Source: JANOYJ01 sp031373225 (GTDB lineage Bacteria > Pseudomonadota > Alphaproteobacteria > Rhizobiales > Rhizobiaceae). From it: a DNA stretch of 25,596 bases. The notes under the pieces are model-generated. The model did not search any database, was not told where the DNA came from, and saw only the letters and a list, made by a program, of their open reading frames with translations. Made by a program: the position numbers and the translations under genes. Every line of letters starts with the position of its first letter. The first letter of the stretch is position 1. Below, in pieces: positions 1 through 6,968 of the stretch. The stretch is taken from the NCBI GenBank assembly GCA_031373225.1, contig JANMMM010000088.1, positions 1 to 25,596 on the forward strand. The letters are read 5' to 3'.

Positions 1-62
1 GCCAAAGAAAGGCTTAGGAAAAAGGCGGCAATTGCCAGGACAAGAGCGCGGAACCTCGTCAT
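1..62 (-). CDS. ccmH: CcmH (CycL), cytochrome c maturation protein, N-terminal fragment
   Basis: Only the first 20 codons are inside the window; the gene continues past the left edge. The ATG at 62 overlaps the ccmF stop codon as ATGA, the usual translational coupling within this operon. The visible residues (MTRFRALVLAIAAFFLSLSL) form the basic start and hydrophobic core of a signal peptide, as expected for CcmH, a membrane-anchored periplasmic thiol oxidoreductase that handles the apocytochrome CXXCH cysteines. The identification rests on position after ccmI-ccmE-ccmF and on the signal peptide; the catalytic cysteines lie outside the window. Confidence 0.75.
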   Translation of the reverse strand, partial: MTRFRALVLAIAAFFLSLSL

Positions 63-2041
63 GCCGGCTCCGCCTGCGCTTTGCGCCGCCGCTTCGCCGC
101 CGCAGGCGCCCCGATGCGCAGGCGCCGGTCAGTGAGCGAAATCAGCGCGGCCCGCGCCATCAACACCGCGCCAAGCCAGATCAGCGTCACCATGGGCTTT
201 TGCCAGATGCGCACGACTATGCCGCCGCCTGCATCCTTTTCGCCGAGTGAAATGTAGACCTGATTGAAGCCGCGCGTCTCGATGCCCGCTTCCGTCGTCG
301 GCATGGCGCGGGCCTGGTAGAAGCGCTTGGAGGAGACGATTTCGGCGAGCGGCTTTGCGGCCTTGTCGAGCAGTTGGAAAGTGCCAAACTCCTCTTCGAA
401 ATTCGGACCGTTGCGCTTTTCGAGACCATTGAAAGCAAGCGTGAAAGCGCCTGTTTCGACCTTGTCGCCCGCCTTCATCACCAGCACCTGCTCAGTGCCG
501 AATGCGGTGACCGCCACAAGGCCAAGCACGGTCATGCCAATGCCAAAATGCGCCAGCGCCGTGCCGAACACCGAACGCGGCAGGCCGGTGAGGCGGGCAA
601 GCACCGCGCCGCCTTTTCCAAAGCCCGCTTTGCCCCACAGATCGACAAGGCTGCCAAACATGATCCAGCCTGCAAGGCCCATGCCGAGTGCGGCAAGGAC
701 GGGCGCGCCGGTGGTGAAGTAAAGAGCGGCAAGTGCGGCAATGATGGCGGCTCCAAAGGCGAACATCAGCCGCTGGCCCGCCGCATAAATATCGCCGCGC
801 TTCCATGCCAGCAGCGGACCGAACGGCATGGCCATCAGCAGCGGAATCATCAGCGGGCCGAATGTCATGTTGAAAAACGGCGCGCCGACGGAGATTTTTG
901 ATTCGGTGACTGTTTCCAGAACCAGCGGATAAAGCGTGCCGATGAGGACGCTTGCGGCGGCTGATGTGAGGAAGAGATTGTTGAACACCAGAGCTCCCTC
1001 GCGCGAGATTGGCTGAAACAGGCCGCCCTGCGCCAGCGTCCCCGCCCGCAGGGCGAACAGCGCCAGCGAGCCGCCTACGAACAGCGCGAGGATGGCCAGG
1101 ATGAAGACGCCGCGAGTCGGGTCCGACGCGAAGGAATGGACGGACGTGAGGACGCCGGAACGGACGAGGAATGTGCCGAGGAGCGAAAAAGAAAAAGTCA
1201 GGATGGCGAGCAGCAGCGTCCAGATTTTCAGCGCAGCGCGCTTCTCCATGACGATGGCCGAGTGCAGCAGCGCCGTGCCGGAAAGCCACGGCATGAAGCT
1301 CGCATTTTCCACCGGGTCCCAGAACCAGAAGCCGCCCCAGCCAAGCTCGTAATAGGCCCAGTAGGAGCCCATTGCGATGCCGGCGGTGAGGAACATCCAA
1401 GCGGCCAGCGTCCATGGCCGCACCCAGCGGGCCCATGCCGCGTCGATGCGCCCGTCGATCAATGCGGCGACGGCGAAGGAGAAGGCGACAGAAAAGCCGA
1501 CATAGCCGAGATAGAGCATCGGCGGATGCACGGCGAGGCCGATATCCTGCAGCACCGGGTTAAGGTCCCGGCCTTCCATAGGGGCGGGAGCGAGGCGCGC
1601 AAAGGGGTTGGAGGTCAGGAGGATGAAGAGGATGAAGGCGGAGGCGATCCAGCCTTGCACGGCGAGGACATTGGCTTTCAAGGAGGGCGGCAGGTTGCGG
1701 CCGAAGGCGGCGACCATGGCGGCGAACAGGGTGAGGATCAGCACCCAGAGCAGCATCGAGCCTTCGTGGTTGCCCCAGACGCCGCTGAATTTGTAGATCA
1801 GCGGCTTAAGCGTGTGCGAGTTCTCAAAGACATTCTGAACAGAAAAGTCGGAAGTCACATAGGCCCGAGTCAGCGCGGCGAACGAGAACGCGACCATGGC
1901 GAACGCAGCCAGCGCCGTGTTGCCGCCCACCGCCATCAGCCGCGCGTCGCCGCGCCATGCGCCAATCAGCGGCACGCTGGACTGGACCAGAACCAGCGCC
2001 AGCGCCAGCACCAAGCAGAAATGTCCGAGCTCAACGCTCAT
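59..2041 (-). CDS. ccmF: CcmF (CycK), cytochrome c heme lyase subunit
   Basis: This is a 660-residue polytopic inner-membrane protein, the normal size for CcmF. It carries the tryptophan-rich WWD heme-handling signature at residues 235-252 (WGGFWFWDPVENASFMPW), and conserved-type histidines are seen at VHPP (about 172) and LLHS (about 260). CcmF takes heme from holo-CcmE and, with CcmH and CcmI, attaches it to apocytochrome c on the periplasmic side. A large soluble loop near the C-terminus (about residues 510-610) precedes the last membrane segment, and the tail is basic. The gene starts 12 nt after ccmE and overlaps ccmH by 4 nt, so it sits inside one operon. Identification is secure. Confidence 0.97.
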   Translation of the reverse strand: MSVELGHFCLVLALALVLVQSSVPLIGAWRGDARLMAVGGNTALAAFAMVAFSFAALTRAYVTSDFSVQNVFENSHTLKPLIYKFSGVWGNHEGSMLLWVLILTLFAAMVAAFGRNLPPSLKANVLAVQGWIASAFILFILLTSNPFARLAPAPMEGRDLNPVLQDIGLAVHPPMLYLGYVGFSVAFSFAVAALIDGRIDAAWARWVRPWTLAAWMFLTAGIAMGSYWAYYELGWGGFWFWDPVENASFMPWLSGTALLHSAIVMEKRAALKIWTLLLAILTFSFSLLGTFLVRSGVLTSVHSFASDPTRGVFILAILALFVGGSLALFALRAGTLAQGGLFQPISREGALVFNNLFLTSAAASVLIGTLYPLVLETVTESKISVGAPFFNMTFGPLMIPLLMAMPFGPLLAWKRGDIYAAGQRLMFAFGAAIIAALAALYFTTGAPVLAALGMGLAGWIMFGSLVDLWGKAGFGKGGAVLARLTGLPRSVFGTALAHFGIGMTVLGLVAVTAFGTEQVLVMKAGDKVETGAFTLAFNGLEKRNGPNFEEEFGTFQLLDKAAKPLAEIVSSKRFYQARAMPTTEAGIETRGFNQVYISLGEKDAGGGIVVRIWQKPMVTLIWLGAVLMARAALISLTDRRLRIGAPAAAKRRRKAQAEPA

Positions 2042-2053
2042 GCGGCCTCCCTG

Positions 2054-2488
2054 TCATTGTCCCTGCCACACGCCTTTTTCTTTCAAGGCGTCGGCGACTT
2101 CCTTTGGCATGTAATTCTCGTCATGTTTGGCCAGCACCGTGTCGGCAGTGAAGATGCCGTCTGCGCCGAATGTGCCCTCAGTCACCACGCCCTGCCCCTC
2201 GCGGAACAGGTCGGGAAGGATGCCTTCGTAGGTGACCTTCACATTGTTTTCCGTGTCGGTCACGAGAAATTCCTGATGCGCGCCGGCGCTTTTGATCCAT
2301 GAGCCCTTCTCGACCAGGCCGCCCAGCCGGATGCGGGTTCCCGGCGCGTGCGCTGAAGCTTTCAAATCTGACGGCGTGTTGAAAAAGACGATCTGCTGGC
2401 GCAGCGCCGTCAGCACAAGCGCGGCGGCGAGCGCCAGCGTGGCCAGCCCCGCGCCGATGATTGCCATGCGTTTCTGCCTGCGCGTCAT
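2054..2488 (-). CDS. ccmE: CcmE (CycJ), periplasmic heme chaperone
   Basis: CcmE is a membrane-anchored periplasmic heme chaperone that binds heme covalently and passes it to CcmF. The 144-residue protein has a basic N-terminus, one membrane anchor at about residues 8-28, and an OB-fold body. The heme-binding motif HDENY is present, with the covalent-attachment histidine at 122 and the axial-ligand tyrosine at 126. The start codon lies one base after the ccmI stop (TGATATG), indicating coupled translation. Length and motif match the family fully. Confidence 0.97.
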   Translation of the reverse strand: MTRRQKRMAIIGAGLATLALAAALVLTALRQQIVFFNTPSDLKASAHAPGTRIRLGGLVEKGSWIKSAGAHQEFLVTDTENNVKVTYEGILPDLFREGQGVVTEGTFGADGIFTADTVLAKHDENYMPKEVADALKEKGVWQGQ

Positions 2489-2489
2489 A

Positions 2490-3608
2490 TCAGCTGCCGC
2501 CTAATCCAAGCTCTCTGGCGAAGGCGCGGATTTCGCCCTGCTTTGCGCCGTCATCCTTGAACGCAGTCTGGGCGTTCTCAAGAGCCTTGAGCGCTTCGTC
2601 CTTCTTTCCCAGCACAGCATAAGACCGGATGAGCTTTTGCCAATCGGACATATTGTCCGGATTTGCCTTCAGCCGCTCCGCCAGCCCCGCAACCATGGTC
2701 TCGATCATCGCCGTGCGGTCCTCGCCGCTCATTTCAGCGGCGGCTTCCATTTCCGCCTGAGAAGGGCCTTTGGCAATCTTGCCTCCTGCCGATTTTTCGA
2801 GCGAGGCCAACGCGTTGACAATGATGGGCCGCCAAGGCGCATCCGCCGCAGATGCGGCAAGCTGCGTCTCAAGTGCGGCCTTGGCCTCGGTGGTTTTGCC
2901 TTCCTGGACTAACGCTATGGCGAGGAAAAGCTGCGCCTTGGGCTCACTTGCGTCAAGCGTCAGCGCGCGTTGAAAGGCGGCCTTCGCCTCAGCCGTCACT
3001 TTGCCGCCAGCCGCGCCGGTCAGGGCTTCGCCAAGCCCGCTTTCGCGCGCCGCGCTTGACGGGTTCAACTTGGCTGCTTGGGAATAAGCCTTCACTGCAT
3101 CGTCAAAACGGCCCATGCGTGAATAAATCGGCGCGAGCACGTCCCAGCCGCGGCCATCATCGGGATTTTTCGCAAGATGCGCTTCGGCTTTCGCCACCAG
3201 AGCGTCGATGGAATTGTCACCGGGATTTTCCCGCGCGGCAATCGGCTGGTCAGGAATTTCCGGCGCGCCAAGCATGGAATATGCGCCCCATGAGATGACC
3301 GGAAGGAGCACGGCCACAGCGAGCGCTGACATCCGGCCAAGCGTTACGGCAGGCGCGGCAGCGCCGACGCCTGCTTCCGCCGAAACTTTCAAAATGCGCC
3401 GCGCCACTTCCGCCCGCGCTGTCTTGGCGTCGTCCTGCGCAATCAGCCCGGCGGCGCCGTCACGGTCAATTTCCGCGAGCTGATCCTTATAGACTTCAAG
3501 ATCATGGTCCGCCGGGGTGTCCACGCGCGAGGATTTGCGCGTGAAAGGCGCGAGCGCCGCAGCTACGCAGACAAGGGTGAGAATGGCGGCGGCGACCCAG
3601 AACAGCAT
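2490..3608 (-). CDS. ccmI: CcmI (CycH), cytochrome c biogenesis TPR protein
   Basis: CcmI presents apocytochrome c to the CcmF/CcmH heme ligation machinery. The 372-residue protein has the standard arrangement: a first membrane segment at residues 1-20, a cytoplasmic loop with a coiled-coil character (residues 35-80), a second membrane segment at about 92-112, and a periplasmic TPR-type helical region from about 135 onward. It is the first gene of the ccmIEFH operon and is followed directly by ccmE. The region between this start and the upstream lipoprotein stop is only 69 nt and shows no convincing promoter, so it may be co-transcribed with the lipoprotein gene. The ribosome binding site is weak (TTAGG). 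Confidence 0.93.
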   Translation of the reverse strand: MLFWVAAAILTLVCVAAALAPFTRKSSRVDTPADHDLEVYKDQLAEIDRDGAAGLIAQDDAKTARAEVARRILKVSAEAGVGAAAPAVTLGRMSALAVAVLLPVISWGAYSMLGAPEIPDQPIAARENPGDNSIDALVAKAEAHLAKNPDDGRGWDVLAPIYSRMGRFDDAVKAYSQAAKLNPSSAARESGLGEALTGAAGGKVTAEAKAAFQRALTLDASEPKAQLFLAIALVQEGKTTEAKAALETQLAASAADAPWRPIIVNALASLEKSAGGKIAKGPSQAEMEAAAEMSGEDRTAMIETMVAGLAERLKANPDNMSDWQKLIRSYAVLGKKDEALKALENAQTAFKDDGAKQGEIRAFARELGLGGS

Positions 3609-3677
3609 GGCGCCTAACTAGCTGCCTTTGCCGCCGCTCACAACCAAGCGCCGATAAATTCTGCTTGAACGCGCGCC

Positions 3678-4115
3678 TCAGGTCAGCGGCGTCCAGCTGC
3701 CGTCTGAATTGCGGCAAGCTGTGCCCCGCACCGACTGCGCCGGGCTGCCCAAGGCGAAAGTGTGGGTATATTGGCGGCAGTTCTGGCTGCCAACCCTATA
3801 AGGCTGCGCGGCGGTGACCGACCCGCCATGGCCGCTGGCGGGGTTGGCCCATGCCACCGCCTGCCCAGCTTGTGTCTGCTCAAGCGCCTTGTACTCCGCT
3901 TCCAGCGCCGCCTTGCGGTCGGAAGCCTCCAGCGAGCGTCCGAGCTTTTGGCCAATCAGTCCGCCGCCAAGACTGTTGATAAGAGCGTCGCCCGGCTCCT
4001 TCTTGTCGGCGGCGGGCTGATCCATCGCCTTCGAATCCGTCTTCTTGCCGAAGCCAAACGATGCGCAGCCGGACAGAAGCGACAGCGCCAGGAGTGCGAA
4101 CAAGGCTTTTTTCAT
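3678..4115 (-). CDS. surface-antigen-type lipoprotein (COG4520-like)
   Basis: This 145-residue precursor begins with a lipoprotein signal peptide ending in the lipobox LLSG-Cys17, so it should be lipidated and anchored on the periplasmic side or in the outer membrane. The mature part has a glycine-rich stretch (LGGGLIGQKLG, about residues 49-59) like the membrane-spanning glycine region of rickettsial 17-kDa antigens. The C-terminal domain ends in CRQYTHTF...VRGTACRNSDGSW, typical of the alphaproteobacterial outer-membrane surface antigen family. The two cysteines of this domain are conserved in the family. The start has a strong Shine-Dalgarno (GGGGA, 6 nt from ATG). Its function is unknown; a cell-envelope structural role is likely. 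It lies between feuQ and ccmI in the same orientation. Confidence 0.8.
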   Translation of the reverse strand: MKKALFALLALSLLSGCASFGFGKKTDSKAMDQPAADKKEPGDALINSLGGGLIGQKLGRSLEASDRKAALEAEYKALEQTQAGQAVAWANPASGHGGSVTAAQPYRVGSQNCRQYTHTFALGSPAQSVRGTACRNSDGSWTPLT

Positions 4116-4142
4116 GTCTTCCCCAACCGGATTAGCACGCGC

Positions 4143-4171
4143 TTTTGAAATGATTTGGCCGGAAGTGTCAA
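4143..4171 (-). promoter_or_regulatory. candidate sigma70-type promoter for the lipoprotein gene
   Basis: A perfect TTGACA -35 box lies at 4171-4166 on the minus strand, followed after 17 nt by TCAAAA (4148-4143), a poor -10 match (3 of 6). It is the only promoter-like signal in the 96-nt gap between the kinase stop and the lipoprotein start. The -35 is convincing; the -10 is not. Confidence 0.4.
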
Positions 4172-4211
4172 ATTTGCAAATGCGCGATGATTGTTATTCG
4201 GAACGGTGCGC

Positions 4212-5597
4212 CTATTCCACCAACGGAAGCGTGAAAGTCACAGACAGGCCGCCAAGCGCGGATTTGCCCAGTTTCATTTCCCCGCCATACTCGCGCACGG
4301 TGTCTGATACGATGGACAGGCCAAGACCAGTGCCGGGCTTGCTCTCGTCCATGCGTTTGCCGCGCTTGATGCCCGCCGCAATCTGGCTTTCAGTAAGGCC
4401 TGGCCCATCATCGCTTATCTCCACTGACATGATGGGCGCGCCGGTGGATGAACGGCTTTTCACGGCCCTCAGCTCTATACGCCTTTTTCCCCATTTTGCG
4501 GCATTTTCCAGAAGATTTCCAATAATCTCCTGAAAGTCTTCCGCTTCGCCCGCAAAAACGAGTTCGTCTTGAGGAAGGTCAAAGTGAAACTGCTTTTCAG
4601 GATTGAGCTTTTGCATGACCCGCAATGTCGGCGTCACGATTGGCGCAATTGGCGCGCGGTAGATGACGCTTTCGCGCTGCGCCGCCACCCGGGCGCGCTG
4701 AAGGTAGCGCTGGATTTGATCCTGCATGGCGTCCGTCTGCTCGGCGATCACTACGCCCTTCGCGCCGCCCAGCGACTGGCCTTCATTGGACATGACCGCG
4801 AGCGGGGTTTTCAGCGCATGCGCCAGATTGCCAACCTGGGTGCGCGAACGCTCAACGATGCGCCGGTTATTGTCGATCAGCGCGTTCATCTCGTTGGCGA
4901 GCGGGGCGATTTCAGGCGGGAAATCGCCTTCGAGGCGGGAGGATTTGCCTTCGCGGATCTGCTGAAGGGCAAGGCCAACGCGATGGAGCGGACTAAGTCC
5001 AAAGCGGACGGCAAGCGCGCTGGCGGCGATGCTGAGAAGCACAAACAGTGAAAGATAGGTATAAATCTGCCGGGTAAACTGGCTGATCCGTCGGTCTATG
5101 ACCCGCCGGTCGCCCATGACGCGGTAGCGCAGCGCGACGGAATTTTCTCCCGTTTCGCTTTCATTCTCAAGCACCAGCAGCGGCACCTGGTTCGGCCCCA
5201 CAATCGTGTAAGAGCGCTTGAAATCGCCTTCCGAAAACGGCACCAGGCTCCTATCCGCCAGCGGAAGCGGCGCGCCGCCGAGCGAGCGCGACATCAGACG
5301 GTCCTTGCCGCTGTCGTCCGCATACTCAACAGTCCAGTACCAGCCGGACGCCAAATTGAGATAGCGCGAATCGCTGAACGCGGGCACGCCCCGCAAATTG
5401 CCGCTGGCATCTGTTGTGACGGAATCGAGCAGCGTGCCAAGCTGCACGTCCAGCATATCCTCAAAACCGTCCTCGCTTGACGTGCGAAAAAGTCCGATCA
5501 GCAGGGTCGAGATCAGAAAGAGCGCAAACGCCGTAAAAACCGCCGACGTCAGAACCATGCGCAGCGTCAGGGACTTGGGCAGCCATCGCGCAGGCAT
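4212..5597 (-). CDS. feuQ: FeuQ-like membrane sensor histidine kinase
   Basis: This is the sensor partner of the adjacent response regulator. With the start at 5597 (MPARWLPK...) the protein has 461 residues: membrane segment 1 at about 12-37, a periplasmic sensor domain of about 140 residues, membrane segment 2 at about 178-198, a HAMP-like linker, and a dimerisation helix with phospho-acceptor His260 (NLAHALKTPLAV). The ATP-binding domain follows, with N box NLLENAAKW (361-369), G1 EISDDGPGL (393-401) and G2 GTGLGLSIV (422-430). The H-box style is that of the PhoQ/FeuQ group. A longer in-frame start at 5669 would overlap the regulator gene by 65 nt and add 24 residues without membrane character, so I chose the start 7 nt after the regulator stop. 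In Sinorhizobium FeuQ responds to osmotic conditions and drives cyclic glucan export. Confidence 0.88.
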   Translation of the reverse strand: MPARWLPKSLTLRMVLTSAVFTAFALFLISTLLIGLFRTSSEDGFEDMLDVQLGTLLDSVTTDASGNLRGVPAFSDSRYLNLASGWYWTVEYADDSGKDRLMSRSLGGAPLPLADRSLVPFSEGDFKRSYTIVGPNQVPLLVLENESETGENSVALRYRVMGDRRVIDRRISQFTRQIYTYLSLFVLLSIAASALAVRFGLSPLHRVGLALQQIREGKSSRLEGDFPPEIAPLANEMNALIDNNRRIVERSRTQVGNLAHALKTPLAVMSNEGQSLGGAKGVVIAEQTDAMQDQIQRYLQRARVAAQRESVIYRAPIAPIVTPTLRVMQKLNPEKQFHFDLPQDELVFAGEAEDFQEIIGNLLENAAKWGKRRIELRAVKSRSSTGAPIMSVEISDDGPGLTESQIAAGIKRGKRMDESKPGTGLGLSIVSDTVREYGGEMKLGKSALGGLSVTFTLPLVE

Positions 5598-5604
5598 ATG
5601 GATT

Positions 5605-6285
5605 TCAACCGCCCGCAGGTTTGTCTGGCGCTTCCGAAATCCGGTAACCCATGCCGCGCACAGTCTCAATCATGTCGCTGCCCATCTTCTTGCGCAGACG
5701 GCCAACAAAGACTTCAACAGTGTTCGAGTCCCGGTCAAAGTCCTGATCGTACAAATGTTCGACGAGTTCCGTGCGGGAAACGACTTCGCCGATATGGTGC
5801 ATGAGATAGTCGAGGAGCCGGTATTCGAGCGAGGTCAGCTTGATTTGCGCGCCGTTCATTGTGGCTTTTGAGGACTTGGTATCAAGGCGCAGCGGCCCGC
5901 AGGTGATTTCCGAAGATGCATGACCCGCCGCGCGGCGGATCAGCGATCTGACACGCGCCAGCACTTCCTCGACATGGAACGGCTTGGTCACATAATCGTC
6001 CGCGCCTGCATCAATGCCCGCCACCTTGTCCGACCAGCGGTCGCGGGCGGTCAGCATCAGCACCGGCATCTTGCGCCCGTCCTTGCGCCAGCGCTCAAGA
6101 ACGGAGATACCGTCCATGACCGGCAGGCCGATGTCGAGCACGACTGCGTCGTAGGGCTCGGTATCACCAAGGAAATGACCTTCTTCACCGTCATGCGCCG
6201 AATCGACAACATAGCTTTGATTGCGCAGCATTTCGCAAAGCTGGCGGTTAAGGTTCTTGTCGTCTTCAATCACCAGAATGCGCAT
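5605..6285 (-). CDS. feuP: FeuP-like OmpR/PhoP-family response regulator
   Basis: This 226-residue two-domain regulator has a receiver domain with acidic pair E7/D8/D9, phospho-acceptor Asp51 (VVLDIGLP), Thr79 and Lys101, then an OmpR-type winged-helix DNA-binding domain (about residues 125-220) ending in RKKMGSDMIETVRGMGYRI. The stretch DRWSDKVAGIDAGADDYVTKPFH is characteristic of rhizobial FeuP proteins as I recall them. The gene lies just upstream of the kinase with 7 nt between them, a classic regulator-kinase operon. FeuP controls ndvA (cyclic glucan export) in Sinorhizobium and was first linked to iron uptake in Rhizobium leguminosarum. Assignment to FeuP rather than a generic PhoP homologue is from memory of the family. 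Confidence 0.88.
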   Translation of the reverse strand: MRILVIEDDKNLNRQLCEMLRNQSYVVDSAHDGEEGHFLGDTEPYDAVVLDIGLPVMDGISVLERWRKDGRKMPVLMLTARDRWSDKVAGIDAGADDYVTKPFHVEEVLARVRSLIRRAAGHASSEITCGPLRLDTKSSKATMNGAQIKLTSLEYRLLDYLMHHIGEVVSRTELVEHLYDQDFDRDSNTVEVFVGRLRKKMGSDMIETVRGMGYRISEAPDKPAGG

Positions 6286-6356
6286 AGTTCACCAGCCGGC
6301 AGGTTCAATGGCAATCAAACTACTTGGTTGCGCGGCAAAAACAACAGGCCAGCGCC

Positions 6357-6662
6357 TTATTGGGCAACCACAAACTCCCGCCGCTTCGGACGTCCGCCAT
6401 TTTCGCTCGGCACCAGAACGATGATCCGGCAGACAGGCTGCCCGTCCTGGGTGTCTGCCGTGGCATTTGCCAGCTCGCCGCCATTCTCGCGGGCAATCTG
6501 TTCGCCGACGGCGTAGCAGTCGGAGCCAATCGGGTAAACATCCGTTGCAGCGAGGTCGACGGCCTTGACCGGACCGGCAAATGCCGAGGGGCCGAAAGCC
6601 AGGACGCCAAAGGCAATTGTGAGAGCGCTGAGCGCGGCGAAGGCGAGGAGCTTTTTCATCAT
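6357..6662 (-). CDS. small secreted protein upstream of feuP; possible FeuN/PepSY-like modulator
   Basis: The 101-residue precursor has a clear Sec signal peptide (basic MMKK, hydrophobic core, likely cleavage after AFA at residue 29). The mature protein of about 70 residues contains two cysteines (C49 and C78) and a segment at about residues 54-98 (IARENGG...DGQPVCRIIVLV) with the alternating pattern of PepSY-like domains. The gene lies 71 nt upstream of feuP in the same orientation. In Sinorhizobium meliloti a small periplasmic protein, FeuN, is encoded just upstream of feuP and dampens FeuQ signalling; this gene has the right place, size and compartment. I cannot show sequence homology to FeuN, so the name is withheld. 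Either of two adjacent ATG codons (6662 or 6659) may be used. Confidence 0.7.
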   Translation of the reverse strand: MMKKLLAFAALSALTIAFGVLAFGPSAFAGPVKAVDLAATDVYPIGSDCYAVGEQIARENGGELANATADTQDGQPVCRIIVLVPSENGGRPKRREFVVAQ

Positions 6663-6670
6663 GGGAAGCG

Positions 6671-6706
6671 GTATAGAGGAGCGTCCCTGAACGGCGCATG
6701 AATGAA
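6671..6706 (-). promoter_or_regulatory. candidate regulator box and promoter ahead of the feuN-like/feuPQ genes
   Basis: On the minus strand the tetramer TTCA begins at 6706, 6702 and 6691. The last two form a direct repeat (TTCAT and TTCAG) with exactly 11-bp periodicity, the spacing used by OmpR/PhoP-type regulators. A CTATAC -10-like box follows at 6676-6671, so the repeat overlaps the -35 position, where activators of this family bind. No good -35 hexamer is present. This could be an autoregulatory FeuP site; evidence is pattern only. Confidence 0.35.
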
Positions 6707-6725
6707 AGGCGCGTCTCCAACCGGG

Positions 6726-6932
6726 TCAGCCAATCTTCGTTCCCGCGCTCACCCGCCCGAAGATCGCCTTGACGCCGGACAGCGCCGTGATGATCTGCAG
6801 CAGCTGGTCCGCCAGCGCGCCCTGGTCGATGCCTGCGGTTGGAAAGCCCGCAAGGCCGAGCAGCGCACAGCTGATGGAAATGCCGGAGGCCCAGATGGTC
6901 TTGGACAGGTACCAGGGTTTAAACAGAGTCAT
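6726..6932 (-). CDS. holin-like small membrane protein at the end of the GTA cluster
   Basis: The 68-residue protein has a short amphipathic start (KPWYLSKTIWASG), a hydrophobic segment at about residues 14-31 and a second weaker one at about 44-60, and a basic end. Small proteins of this layout with a C-terminal IFGR(I/V)SA-type stretch are common near the lysis genes of phages of proteobacteria, which is why I call it holin-like. The ribosome binding site is very strong (AAAGGAG, 6 nt from ATG) and the gene begins 36 nt after the gp15 stop, so it is probably translated from the GTA transcript. No endolysin lies beside it. Function is inferred; a simple membrane protein of unknown role is possible. 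Confidence 0.6.
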   Translation of the reverse strand: MTLFKPWYLSKTIWASGISISCALLGLAGFPTAGIDQGALADQLLQIITALSGVKAIFGRVSAGTKIG

Positions 6933-6968
6933 GTTCGTCTCCTTTGTAATTGAAAATGCTGGGAAATG

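Noticed and set aside
492..1436. Second minus-strand frame inside ccmF
   Set aside because: It is a shifted reading of ccmF with Arg/His/Ala-rich low-complexity translation; ccmF itself is intact.
1136..2302. Long plus-strand open frame opposite ccmF and ccmE
   Set aside because: Its composition is that of an antisense GC-rich frame, it crosses two well-identified genes, and it shows no domain or start signal.
5598..5669. Longer N-terminus for the FeuQ-like kinase
   Set aside because: It would overlap the regulator gene by 65 nt and add 24 residues unlike sensor kinases. The start at 5597 sits 7 nt after the regulator stop.
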